Shown one piece after another: positions 1-6,824 of a stretch of 10,459 nucleotides of DNA. Under the pieces are notes generated by a model. The model was not told the origin of the DNA and ran no database searches. It saw only the letters and a program-made list of their open reading frames with translations. This stretch comes from an uncultured Bacilli bacterium (GTDB taxonomy: Bacteria > Bacillota_I > Bacilli_A > RF39 > UBA660). A program made the translations under genes and the position numbers. The stretch covers positions 1 through 10,459 of the forward strand of contig CANRPZ010000043.1 of the NCBI GenBank assembly GCA_947632625.1, given 5' to 3'. Every line of letters begins with the position of its first letter. The first letter of the stretch is position 1.

Positions 1-39
1 TATAACACATAACGACACATTACGCAATACATAAATTAC

Positions 40-61
40 AAAAAAACTAGATTTTATCTAG
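40..61 (-). terminator. Hairpin plus U-tract on the minus strand
   Basis: A perfect 6-bp inverted repeat, CTAGAT-TTT-ATCTAG (47-61), is followed on the minus strand by seven T residues (plus-strand A40-A46). That is the form of an intrinsic terminator for leftward transcription. No minus-strand gene is visible to its right, so it either ends an unseen short transcript or is left over from a decayed locus. On the plus strand no U-tract follows directly. Confidence 0.45.
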
Positions 62-164
62 CCTAATTCGATTTTATTTTTCTAAACTGTCAAAGTGGGG
101 AGAAATAGTTCACTTTAATCGTTTTAAAGAATTATATGAACATTATAAAAAGAAAGGTTATTAA
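51..164 (+). pseudogene. Possible 3' remnant of a decayed gene
   Basis: An open frame of 37 codons ends at TAA 162-164 and is blocked upstream by an in-frame TAG at 48-50. It has no ATG, GTG or TTG start. The translated end (around SKWGEIVHFNRF and ending EHYKKKGY) has the look of a real protein C-terminus, and a U-tract terminator sits directly on its stop codon, as expected of a true gene end. I do not recognise the protein. The reading is a truncated or frameshifted gene whose upstream part is lost or lies out of frame. A chance open frame in AT-rich DNA is a real alternative. Confidence 0.3.
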
Positions 165-175
165 GCCTTTTTTTT
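149..175 (+). terminator. Intrinsic terminator at the stop of the 51-164 remnant
   Basis: The left arm AAAGAAAGG (149-157) pairs with CCTTTTTTT (166-174), with one G-U wobble, around an 8-nt loop. The arm runs into an eight-T tract (168-175). It overlaps the TAA at 162-164 and separates that remnant from the operon promoter that follows. Confidence 0.6.
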
Positions 176-196
176 GTAAACTTTTTTCGATATCTT

Positions 197-224
197 TTGA
201 CAAAAGAAAGTACTTTGTGATACT
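197..224 (+). promoter_or_regulatory. Sigma-A promoter of the 248-2111 operon
   Basis: A consensus -35 TTGACA (197-202) is followed after 16 bp by -10 GATACT (219-224), with an extended -10 TGT at 216-218. Transcription would start near 231, leaving a leader of about 17 nt that contains the GAGGGA ribosome binding site of the first gene. Confidence 0.65.
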
Positions 225-247
225 TTTAAAATAAGAGGGATGTTCAA

Positions 248-709
248 GTGGAATTGTTTTCTAAAATGACCAATATTTTAAATGAAAATCAAGAGGAATT
301 ATTAAAACAAGCGATTGAAAAAGTAAAGCAAGAATTAAAAGATTTGACACCAGAACGAACTTGTAAAATTTATAATAATTATTTATATCAAGAAATTATA
401 AAAAGACATATAAATGCAAAATTAATAAACACTTTAGATTTAAATTGTACTTATGAGCATCAATTTGTATTGCTATCAATTTATAAAAATGGAGAAAGTA
501 CCTTTTTTCTCGCTGATTTAACTTTTTCTCAATTTGTGAAAGAAGCAAATATATTTTCAGATTTACTCACAAACGGATATCAAAAAGTAGATGATTTTAT
601 GTTTAATCAATATTTAAGTATCGTTTTAAAAAAAGAGTATACATCTTTTCTTTTATTAGAAGATGTTTATTTTGATATGGAGAAGCAGGACTATGGACGA
701 AAAAATTAA
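248..709 (+). CDS. Uncharacterised protein, possible transglutaminase/papain-like fold
   Basis: This 153-residue soluble protein has no signal peptide or membrane segment. The GTG start at 248 is chosen because GAGGGA (235-240) lies 7 nt upstream; an ATG at 266 is the alternative. The first ~35 residues look helical and charged. After that, C39 sits at the start of a helix, H71 begins a hydrophobic strand (HQFVLLSIY), and D90 sits in the motif ADLTFSQF. The order Cys, His, Asp with spacings of 32 and 19 resembles the catalytic triad of transglutaminase-like or papain-like folds, where a strand-borne His is followed by a D-x-T segment. That is inference from pattern only; I do not recognise a named family. 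The 3' end overlaps the sirtuin start by 17 bp, so the two are probably translationally coupled. It is the first gene of the operon with the sirtuin and the nuclease. Confidence 0.7.
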   Translation: MELFSKMTNILNENQEELLKQAIEKVKQELKDLTPERTCKIYNNYLYQEIIKRHINAKLINTLDLNCTYEHQFVLLSIYKNGESTFFLADLTFSQFVKEANIFSDLLTNGYQKVDDFMFNQYLSIVLKKEYTSFLLLEDVYFDMEKQDYGRKN

Positions 710-1409
710 ACAATTAAAAAAAAGAATTGATGAAAGTAATTTTTTAGTTTTTTTTGGTGGAGCAGGTGTATCTACAGAATCTGGAATACCTGATTTTCGT
801 AGTAAGAATGGCTTATATAATCAAAACTATGCCATACCTCCAGAGGAAATTTTAAGCCATACTTTTTTTCTTGAAAATCCTTCCGTATTTTATGACTTTT
901 ATAAAACTAAAATGAATTCTTTGGATTTTAAACCAAATTGTATTCATAAAAAGTTAGCAGACCTTGAAAAATCTGGAAAACTTAAAGCGGTGATTACGCA
1001 AAACATTGATGGGTTGCATACCAAAGCAGGAAGCCAAAATGTTTTAGAATTACATGGGAGTATTTTAAGAAATTATTGTCTTAATTGTCATAAATTTTAT
1101 AAAGCTACGGATGTTTTTAATTCAGAAGGAATTCCAAAATGTTCTTGTGGAGGGATTATAAAACCAGATGTTGTTTTATATGAAGAACCATTAGATGAAA
1201 AAACGCTTTTAAAAGCAATCGAATATATAGAAAAAGCCGATGTTTTAATTGTTGCAGGGACTAGTTTACGCGTCTATCCTGCTGCAGGATTATTGAACTA
1301 TTTTAAAGGAAAGTCACTAATTTTAATTAATAAGGAAGAAACACCATTTGATTGTGAAGCGGATTTAGTGATTCATGATTCTTTGGGAAATGTATTTAAT
1401 TCTTTTTAG
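693..1409 (+). CDS. cobB: Sirtuin, NAD-dependent protein deacylase
   Basis: This 238-residue protein is a standard bacterial Sir2 enzyme, which removes acetyl or other acyl groups from lysines using NAD+ and yields nicotinamide and O-acyl-ADP-ribose. Visible motifs: the NAD-binding GGAGVSTESGIPDFRS (22-37), TQNIDGLH (102-109), catalytic His in LELHGS (H121), zinc ligands C129, C132, C150 and C152 as CxxC...CxC, GTSL (189-192) and INKEET (212-217). The start is taken at ATG 693, which has GGAG/AGGA at 679-690, rather than the in-frame ATG at 663 inside the preceding gene, because family members begin just before the GAG motif. It overlaps the upstream gene by 17 bp, and its TAG stop is part of the next gene's ribosome binding site, so the three genes form a tight operon. 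The short zinc module and overall size suit the bacterial class U/III group; acyl specificity cannot be read. No residue is missing. Confidence 0.95.
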   Translation: MDEKIKQLKKRIDESNFLVFFGGAGVSTESGIPDFRSKNGLYNQNYAIPPEEILSHTFFLENPSVFYDFYKTKMNSLDFKPNCIHKKLADLEKSGKLKAVITQNIDGLHTKAGSQNVLELHGSILRNYCLNCHKFYKATDVFNSEGIPKCSCGGIIKPDVVLYEEPLDEKTLLKAIEYIEKADVLIVAGTSLRVYPAAGLLNYFKGKSLILINKEETPFDCEADLVIHDSLGNVFNSF

Positions 1410-1418
1410 GAGGTCAAA

Positions 1419-2111
1419 ATGAGTAAGAAAAAATTAAAAAAAATGGGAATTAGTCTGATCCTTTTTCTATCTTTCATTCTTTTAGAACCTATTATTACAA
1501 AAGAACAACAAGAACCTTCATATGCAATAAATGAAATTCCAACCTATAATGGAAAAAACTATGTAATTCTTAATGAGAATAAACCAAATTTTACTACGGA
1601 AGATTATAATACCTCTTCCTTTGAGGTCTATAGTGAACTAGATCATTTAAACCGTGCTGGAGTAGCGTTTGCCAATATTGGGATAGATCTAATGCCTACG
1701 AAAGAAAGAGAAAGCATTGGAATGATTAAACCTAGTGGTTGGCATACCGTAAAATATGACTTTATTGATGGAAAATATTTATACAATCGCTGTCATTTAA
1801 TTGGATATCAGTTAACAGGAGAAAATGCCAACCCCAAAAACTTAATCACATGTACAAGACAAATGAATACGGAAGGAATGCTTGATTTTGAAAATCAAGT
1901 TGCTTCTTTTATAAAAGAAAGTAAAAAACATGTTTTATATCGTGTAACGCCGATTTATGAAGGTGATGATTTAGTAGCACGTGGGGTAGAAATAGAAGCT
2001 TCCTCAACTGAAGATAGGGGAGAGTCTTTATCTTTTCATGTCTTTGTTTATAATGTAGAAGACCAAGTAGAAATTGACTATCATACGGGAGAAAGCCAAG
2101 CTTTAAATTAA
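1419..2111 (+). CDS. Secreted or membrane-anchored DNA/RNA non-specific endonuclease (EndA-like)
   Basis: This 230-residue protein is a beta-beta-alpha metal (His-Me finger) nuclease of the Endonuclea_NS_2 type, related to streptococcal EndA-type DNases. A basic start (KKKLKK) and a hydrophobic stretch at residues 9-23 give a signal peptide or N-terminal anchor, so it acts outside the membrane. Diagnostic segments are YANIG-like FANIGIDLMP (84-93), KPSGWHTVKY (104-113), the catalytic NRCHLIGYQLTGENA (123-137, H126), NLIT (141-144), and MN...FEN (149-150, 157-159), which supplies metal-side Asn and Glu. The catalytic motif is NRCH in place of the DRGH of classical members, as in many Bacillota relatives. 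ATG 1419 follows TAGGAGGT (1407-1414), which overlaps the sirtuin stop. The role could be nucleic-acid scavenging, competence or degrading extracellular traps; the sequence does not decide. Confidence 0.9.
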   Translation: MSKKKLKKMGISLILFLSFILLEPIITKEQQEPSYAINEIPTYNGKNYVILNENKPNFTTEDYNTSSFEVYSELDHLNRAGVAFANIGIDLMPTKERESIGMIKPSGWHTVKYDFIDGKYLYNRCHLIGYQLTGENANPKNLITCTRQMNTEGMLDFENQVASFIKESKKHVLYRVTPIYEGDDLVARGVEIEASSTEDRGESLSFHVFVYNVEDQVEIDYHTGESQALN

Positions 2112-2114
2112 AAC

Positions 2115-2142
2115 TTTACAGAACAAAATATTTCGTTATAAT
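2115..2142 (+). promoter_or_regulatory. Sigma-A promoter of the U32 gene
   Basis: TTTACA (2115-2120), 16-bp spacer, perfect TATAAT (2137-2142). Transcription should start near 2149. That would place an ATG at 2152 almost at the RNA 5' end and makes ATG 2167, with GGTGGAG at 2154-2160, the likely start. The promoter begins 3 bases after the nuclease stop codon, so the U32 gene is a separate unit. Confidence 0.7.
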
Positions 2143-2166
2143 AAACTTGAAATGGTGGAGAAAACT

Positions 2167-4470
2167 ATGGAAGAATTAGAAAACAGCAAAGAAAGTAGAA
2201 AAACTAAAAAAGAATTATTAAGTCCAGCGGGAAATTTTTTATGTTTGTACTGTGCTATCCATAATGGTTGTGATGCGGTATATATAGGAGGTAAAAAATT
2301 TGGAGCACGCGCTTATGCCGATAATTTTAGTGAAGAAGAAATAGTAAAATCTATTTTATATTGTCATTTGTATGGCGTAAAACTTTATGTAACTATTAAT
2401 ACAATGATTTATGAATCAGAAATGGAAGAGTGTATAAACTACATTCGTTTTTTACATCAAAATCATGTGGATGCCGTTATTTTAGAAGATTTAGGACTTA
2501 TCACCAGGGTAAGAAAACAATTCCCTAATTTAGAAATTCATGCATCAACTCAAATGCATACCCATAATCAAGAACAATTAAAAGTATTAGAAAGTTTGAA
2601 AATCAAAAGAGTGGTTTTAGCAAGAGAACTTTCTTTAGAAGAAATAAAGAACTTTCAAACCAAAATGGAAATAGAAGCCTTTATTCATGGAGCCTTATGC
2701 ATTTCCTATTCAGGGCAATGTCTTTTTAGTAGCTTACTTTTAGATAGGAGTGGCAATCGTGGTTCTTGCGCCCAAATTTGTCGTCTGCCATTTAAATTAG
2801 TTAAAAATCAAAAAGAAATTCCTTTGAAAGACGAGTATTTATTAAGTACTAAAGAATTATCCACTTTAGATAATTTTGAAGAAATTATGAAATCAAATAT
2901 CTATTCTTTAAAAATTGAAGGTCGAATGAAAAGTCCTTCTTATGTTGCTTATACAACAAGACTTTATCGCATCCTGATGGATAAATATGAAAGAAATGAA
3001 CCCCTTATTTTAAAGGAAGAAGAAAAAAAGCAATTAAAAGTGTTATACAATCGAGAATTTACCAAAGGACATTTATTTAACGCGAAAAACGAAGAATTAA
3101 TGAACGGCAAAAAACCAAACCATCAAGGGATAATTTTAGGAAAAGTATTAGAAATTACGAAAGGAAAAATAAAAATTTTATTAGAAGAAGATTTGCACCA
3201 AAATGATGGCATTCGTTTTTTTAAAGCGGACAAAGGCTTTTTTGTAAATTTTTTATACAATGAAAAAGGGCTTTTAATTAGCAGTGCTAAAAAAGGAGAA
3301 AAAATATTAGTTGATAATAAAATAAATTTAAAAATAAAAGATCGTGTCTTAAAAACTGTAGATTCTGTTTTTGAACAAGATTTACAAAAACCCAAAGAGA
3401 AAACAATTCCTATTATTGGTAAAGTAAGGGCTCATTTAAATCAACCATTAAAAATAACTTTTTTAGATAACGAAAACAAAGTAGAAAAAGAAATGTATAC
3501 GATTAAAGAAGCCAAAAATAGCCCAACCTCTAAAGAAATACTAAAAGAAAAATTATCCGCAACTCATAACAGTCCTTTTCTTTTAACTGATCTAGAGATT
3601 GATATGGATGAAAATATATTTATTCCGATGAGTATTTTAAAGGAAATGAAACATGAGCTAATCAATACCTTAATGAAAAAGCGTCAAGAAAAAACCAATA
3701 GCTTGTTTGTTGAAAAAGAGTGGAATCCTAAAAAGAAGGAACCCAAAAAAGTCCAAATGAATGAGAAAAAGATTCATGTTTTGGTCCAAAATGAAACTCA
3801 ACTACAAGCTTGTTTAAAATATCCTGTCTCTTCCATTTATGTTACCAATCCTTTTCTTTATCAAAAATATAAAAAAGACAAAAGAGTTTATTTAAAATTT
3901 TTAAATGTGAAAAGTACCTTTAAACCACTAAAACAGGAAAGACTTTTAGTTGGTGATACTGGCTCACTTTTCTATTATGGCAAAACGAATACATGTGTTA
4001 CGGATTATTTTTTAAATGTTTCTAACCATGATACTTTTAACTATTTAAGTTATTTAAATGCGAAGAGAATAACTTTATCGATTGAAAATAAAAAAGACCA
4101 AATTGCTCTTTTGATGAAAGAAATAGAAGAACCTGAAAAAGTTGAACTTTACATTTATGGAAAACCACAAGTAATGCTTATGAAATATTGTCCAATAAAT
4201 CGCTATTTAAATAAAGAAAAAAATTGCTTTTTATGTAAAGAAAAAGATTTCTATTATTTAAAAGATCGTGAAAATAATCTTTATCGAATGCTATTAAATC
4301 CATTGGAAAATCATTTGACACAACTTTTCTATCATAAGAATTTGAATTTTATTTCTGATATTCCTTATTATCAAAACCTGGGAATTTGTAATTTTCGTTT
4401 AGAGTTTCTAGAGGAAACAGCCATAGATGTAGAGTCAATATTATGTAAAATATTTGAATGTAAAATTTGA
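2167..4470 (+). CDS. U32 family protein with long C-terminal extension, RlhA-like RNA hydroxylation factor
   Basis: This 767-residue protein belongs to the U32 "peptidase" family, long form. Members once annotated as collagenases are now known as Fe-S, prephenate-dependent RNA hydroxylation factors: RlhA for 23S rRNA C2501 and TrhP for tRNA 5-hydroxyuridine. The N-terminal ~300 residues show the conserved LLSPAGNF, DAVYIGGKKFGARAYADNF, HASTQM and HGALCISYSGQC...GNRGSCAQICR blocks. The four Cys of the last block (numbered from the ATG at 2167: C178, C185, C201, C205) are the expected Fe-S ligands. The remaining ~460 residues contain a DUF3656-like central part and a C-terminal block with CPINRYL, NCFLCKEKDFYYLKDR and a terminal FRLEF, typical of the long form. 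Length (E. coli RlhA is about 650 residues) and the C-terminal part favour RlhA over the ~400-residue TrhP. The exact RNA target is inferred. Start choice rests on the GGTGGAG site and promoter position. Confidence 0.85.
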   Translation: MEELENSKESRKTKKELLSPAGNFLCLYCAIHNGCDAVYIGGKKFGARAYADNFSEEEIVKSILYCHLYGVKLYVTINTMIYESEMEECINYIRFLHQNHVDAVILEDLGLITRVRKQFPNLEIHASTQMHTHNQEQLKVLESLKIKRVVLARELSLEEIKNFQTKMEIEAFIHGALCISYSGQCLFSSLLLDRSGNRGSCAQICRLPFKLVKNQKEIPLKDEYLLSTKELSTLDNFEEIMKSNIYSLKIEGRMKSPSYVAYTTRLYRILMDKYERNEPLILKEEEKKQLKVLYNREFTKGHLFNAKNEELMNGKKPNHQGIILGKVLEITKGKIKILLEEDLHQNDGIRFFKADKGFFVNFLYNEKGLLISSAKKGEKILVDNKINLKIKDRVLKTVDSVFEQDLQKPKEKTIPIIGKVRAHLNQPLKITFLDNENKVEKEMYTIKEAKNSPTSKEILKEKLSATHNSPFLLTDLEIDMDENIFIPMSILKEMKHELINTLMKKRQEKTNSLFVEKEWNPKKKEPKKVQMNEKKIHVLVQNETQLQACLKYPVSSIYVTNPFLYQKYKKDKRVYLKFLNVKSTFKPLKQERLLVGDTGSLFYYGKTNTCVTDYFLNVSNHDTFNYLSYLNAKRITLSIENKKDQIALLMKEIEEPEKVELYIYGKPQVMLMKYCPINRYLNKEKNCFLCKEKDFYYLKDRENNLYRMLLNPLENHLTQLFYHKNLNFISDIPYYQNLGICNFRLEFLEETAIDVESILCKIFECKI

Positions 4471-4490
4471 GTAAATAAAAGTAAAAATAG

Positions 4491-4521
4491 AGTAAAATTA
4501 TTTATAGTTTTACTTTTTTTT
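4491..4521 (+). terminator. Weak AT-rich terminator after the U32 gene
   Basis: AGTAAAA (4491-4497) pairs perfectly with TTTTACT (4508-4514) around a 10-nt loop, and runs into eight T residues (4514-4521). The stem has only 7 bp and few G-C pairs, so termination may be partial and deoD may receive some read-through. Confidence 0.45.
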
Positions 4522-4523
4522 GC

Positions 4524-4541
4524 TATTCTATAAATAGAATA
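4524..4541. repeat. Inverted repeat before the deoD ribosome binding site
   Basis: TATTCTA-TAAA-TAGAATA is a perfect 7-bp palindrome with a 4-nt centre, ending 2 bases before AAGGAG (4544-4549). It contains TATAAA and TAGAAT, both possible -10 elements, so it may be a promoter-overlapping operator or a leader hairpin. No convincing -35 pairs with either at normal spacing. Confidence 0.4.
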
Positions 4542-4557
4542 ATAAGGAGTGATTATT

Positions 4558-5301
4558 GTGAAGGCACCAAAAGTTTTAGAACATATAAAACCTGCACATA
4601 TTGCATGTACCAAAGAGGATATTGCACCTATTGTTGTCATGCCAGGAGATCCTTTACGTGCTAAATATATTGCAGAAACCTTCTTGAGTGATGCAAAACT
4701 TGTAAGTGATACGAGAAATATGTTTGTTTTTACTGGAACCTATAAAGGCGTACGCGTAACAGTAATGGGTTCTGGTATGGGAATGCCTAGTATGAGCATT
4801 TATGCTTTCGAATTATTCTATTTCTTTGGCGTAGAAAAAATAATTCGTGTTGGAACTTGTGGAGGATTAATCAAAGAATTAAATGTACCAGATTTAATTA
4901 TAGTTGATGGTGCTTATAATGAAGGTAATTTTGCTTATTCCTATAATGGAGATCCTACCCATGTTGCTTATCCTAGTAAAACTCTTAATGAAACAATACA
5001 ACAAACAGCTCACGAACTTAACTTAAAAACGTTTAAGGGAACGGTTATGAGTACGGAACAATTTGGTTTTTATAGTGATAATGAGCATGTACTTGCAAGA
5101 GTTCCTAAAAACATTAAAATTATTGCTGAAGAGATGGAAGCATTTGCTTTATTTCATATAGCAGACTCATTTTTAAAACAAGCTTCTTGTATCCTTACCG
5201 TAGTTGATAGTAAATTTAGTGAGGTATTCATGAGTCAAGAAGACCGTGAAAAATCACTAAATGAATCAATTACTCTAGCCTTAGAATCAATCATTAAATA
5301 A
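4558..5301 (+). CDS. deoD: Purine nucleoside phosphorylase, DeoD type
   Basis: This 247-residue cytosolic enzyme reversibly splits purine (deoxy)ribonucleosides with phosphate into base and (deoxy)ribose 1-phosphate, for purine salvage; the DeoD type forms homohexamers. Motifs: HIAC (14-17, matching the neighbour-subunit His loop), phosphate-binding MPGDPLRAKYIAETFL (28-43), GTYKGVRVTVMGSGMG (60-75), RVGTCGG (97-103), nucleoside-binding EEMEA (191-195), and the general-acid Asp in TVVDSK (D217) with its partner Arg at R230, matching E. coli D204 and R217 by alignment from memory. The Ser normally before the Asp is Val here. GTG 4558 is chosen because AAGGAG (4544-4549) lies 8 nt upstream; an in-frame GTG at 4549 overlaps that site and is rejected. 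A strong terminator follows the stop directly, so the gene is monocistronic or the end of a unit with weak read-through from upstream. Confidence 0.93.
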   Translation: MKAPKVLEHIKPAHIACTKEDIAPIVVMPGDPLRAKYIAETFLSDAKLVSDTRNMFVFTGTYKGVRVTVMGSGMGMPSMSIYAFELFYFFGVEKIIRVGTCGGLIKELNVPDLIIVDGAYNEGNFAYSYNGDPTHVAYPSKTLNETIQQTAHELNLKTFKGTVMSTEQFGFYSDNEHVLARVPKNIKIIAEEMEAFALFHIADSFLKQASCILTVVDSKFSEVFMSQEDREKSLNESITLALESIIK

Positions 5302-5321
5302 AAGGACCATTTGGTCTTTTT
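5300..5321 (+). terminator. Intrinsic terminator of deoD
   Basis: AAAAGGACC (5300-5308) pairs with GGTCTTTTT (5313-5321), with one G-U wobble, around the loop ATTT. The left arm starts within the TAA stop codon of deoD. Confidence 0.8.
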
Positions 5322-5339
5322 ATTTGACAAAATTTTCTC

Positions 5340-5369
5340 TTGTCTTTTTTCTAAAAGCTGTGATATTAT
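5340..5369 (+). promoter_or_regulatory. Extended -10 promoter of the 5394 gene
   Basis: TTGTCT (5340-5345), 18-bp spacer, TATTAT (5364-5369) with TGA directly before it (extended -10). It lies just after the deoD terminator and would give a short leader carrying GAGGAG (5381-5386). Confidence 0.55.
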
Positions 5370-5393
5370 TAGCAAGTGCCGAGGAGAAAAGAT

Positions 5394-5966
5394 ATGAAAA
5401 ACAAAAGATTAATTAAAAACGAAATTATGAATATTTTATTAGATATTTATTATGGTAGTGAAGCAATTTACTGGGATTCTTTACAAGAAAAAGCTTTATT
5501 TTTATATAAACATAAAAACCTAGGTCCATTAAATACCGAAAAAGTAGCTATTCAATTATATAAACTTTACGATTTATTTTTAACAAAATCGAAAAAAATA
5601 CCAAGTCTATTTTATGATGAATATAGTGGTAGTAAAAAATTAAGTGATTTTGTTGGTTTAGGAAAGATTCCTTCTTTTGGAGATATTAAAAACACTTATA
5701 AAGAGGTACTAGAAAATATTAACCCTAATTATCTAGAATTTTATTTAAAGAAAAAAATGATTATTTTAGTAAGTTATCTTCGCGACGATGCTTCAGTAGA
5801 GGTAAAAATGAAATTTCGAAATAAATTTCGCTATTCTGTAGAATATTATGTTCATAATTGGTATCTTGATGATACTAAAGAAATGTATCGTCTTTATAAA
5901 GAAATTTCTTCTTTTTTACAAGAACAAGCAAGAACAAATTATACATTAAAAAAAATAATTAAATAA
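5394..5966 (+). CDS. Uncharacterised mostly helical protein
   Basis: I do not recognise this 190-residue protein. It is rich in Lys, Tyr and Leu and has no signal peptide, membrane segment, Cys cluster or known nucleotide-binding motif. Predicted from the residue pattern it is largely alpha-helical, with a Gly/Ser-containing linker near residues 78-96 (YSGSKKLSDFVGLGKIPSF) between two helical halves, and an aromatic patch near 151-159 (YYVHNWYLD). The ATG at 5394 is preferred because GAGGAG (5381-5386) sits 7 nt upstream; an in-frame GTG at 5376 precedes that site and is rejected. It has its own promoter and its own strong terminator, so it is a single-gene unit between deoD and recX. It is probably cytosolic. 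Base composition matches its neighbours and nothing suggests recent transfer. Confidence 0.75.
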   Translation: MKNKRLIKNEIMNILLDIYYGSEAIYWDSLQEKALFLYKHKNLGPLNTEKVAIQLYKLYDLFLTKSKKIPSLFYDEYSGSKKLSDFVGLGKIPSFGDIKNTYKEVLENINPNYLEFYLKKKMIILVSYLRDDASVEVKMKFRNKFRYSVEYYVHNWYLDDTKEMYRLYKEISSFLQEQARTNYTLKKIIK

Positions 5967-5990
5967 ATTTGGTAAAAAGCCAAATTTTTT
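5965..5990 (+). terminator. Intrinsic terminator of the 5394-5966 gene
   Basis: AAATTTGG (5965-5972) pairs perfectly with CCAAATTT (5980-5987) across a 7-nt loop and runs into T residues up to 5990. The left arm overlaps the stop codon. Confidence 0.8.
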
Positions 5991-5991
5991 C

Positions 5992-6021
5992 TTGCTCCAT
6001 TTTCCTATTCTGTTTTATAAT
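5992..6021 (+). promoter_or_regulatory. recX promoter, placing the start codon at or near +1
   Basis: TTGCTC (5992-5997), 18-bp spacer, perfect TATAAT (6016-6021). The A of the recX ATG is at 6028, 7 nt after the -10 element, which is the usual transcription start distance. No Shine-Dalgarno sequence lies in between. Confidence 0.55.
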
Positions 6022-6027
6022 TTAGAT

Positions 6028-6819
6028 ATGAAAATAAAGAGTTATAAAAAATTAAAAAACAATAGTTATAAAATTACTTTTCTAGATACGGAAGAAACAC
6101 TTCTTTTATATGATAGTGTTATTTTAAAGTATGATTTGTTATTAAAAAAAGAAATCTCTAAAAAAGAATTAGCTGAAATTTTAGAGGAAAATAAAAAGGT
6201 AGCTTGTTACTATGTTGCTTTAAAGTATATTAGTTTTAAAAATCGTACCAAGTTAGAAATTAAAAAATATTTGCAACAACAAAAGTACCCCAATGCCATT
6301 ATTGATTCTACGATAAAAATGTTAGAAGACCAAAAAATAATTAATGATTCCGAATATTTAGAAATGTATATTCATGATCAGTTTTTACTAACGAAAAATG
6401 GCCCTAAAAAAATCAGCTATAAATTAAAAGAGTTAGGATTTCAAGAGGAAGAAATTGAAAAGAATTTAGCAAAATATAGCAGGGAAGAATGGCAAACTCG
6501 TTTAGAAATAGCCATAAAAAAGAAAATGAAAACGTATAAAAAAGAAAGTCAATCTAAAATAAAAGATAAAATTCTTTATACCTTTTTAAAAGAAGGGTAT
6601 AGAAAAGAAGATATAGAAACCATTTTAGAAACTTTATCATTTCCCCAAAATACCGATTTTCTATTAAAAGAGGTAGAGAAACTTTATAAAAAATTAAAAG
6701 ACAAATACCCAGAAGAACAGCTTTTTTATCAAATAAAAGGAAGACTTTTAAATAAAGGGTTTACTTATGAAGAAATAACAGAAGCTTTAGATGCAATAAA
6801 AAAATCATCACTTGGATGA
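6028..6819 (+). CDS. recX: Regulatory protein RecX
   Basis: This 263-residue protein is a RecX of the size usual in Bacillota. RecX proteins bind RecA filaments and limit or modulate RecA recombinase and coprotease activity during DNA repair. The family signature is the repeated three-helix motif, seen around residues 62-82 (VALKYISFKNRTKLEIKKYL), with further repeats near 101-145 (DQKIINDSEYL then GPKKISYKLKELGF) and near 195-260 (AIKKSS-proximal KGRLLNKGFTYEEITEAL). The protein is highly charged and cytosolic. The ATG at 6028 is chosen because upstream frame codons have no usable start or binding site and the first family-like strand (KIKSYKKLKNNSYKI) begins there. The TATAAT box at 6016-6021 suggests leaderless translation. 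It converges with prsA, the stop codons being 3 bases apart, and shares a terminator with it. recA is not adjacent. Confidence 0.88.
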   Translation: MKIKSYKKLKNNSYKITFLDTEETLLLYDSVILKYDLLLKKEISKKELAEILEENKKVACYYVALKYISFKNRTKLEIKKYLQQQKYPNAIIDSTIKMLEDQKIINDSEYLEMYIHDQFLLTKNGPKKISYKLKELGFQEEEIEKNLAKYSREEWQTRLEIAIKKKMKTYKKESQSKIKDKILYTFLKEGYRKEDIETILETLSFPQNTDFLLKEVEKLYKKLKDKYPEEQLFYQIKGRLLNKGFTYEEITEALDAIKKSSLG

Positions 6820-6824
6820 GTTTT
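6797..6824. terminator. Shared terminator between recX and prsA
   Basis: TCATC-ACTTG-GATGA (6805-6819) forms a 5-bp hairpin. Leftward (prsA) transcription meets a T-tract from plus-strand A residues just left of it, which is a good U-tract. Rightward transcription meets only GTTTTAATTT. The hairpin lies inside the final recX codons and ends 3 bases before the prsA stop. Confidence 0.5.

Noticed and set aside
2152..2166. ATG 2152 as start of the U32 gene
   Set aside because: It falls within about 3 nt of the predicted transcription start and has no binding site; ATG 2167 has GGTGGAG at proper spacing.
3123..3395. Minus-strand open frame of 90 codons inside the U32 gene
   Set aside because: It is antisense to a well-supported gene with family motifs and has no binding site or recognisable product.
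5324..5329. TTGACA after deoD as a -35 element
   Set aside because: The nearest good -10 (TATTAT, 5364) is 34 bp away; TTGTCT at 5340 has normal spacing instead.
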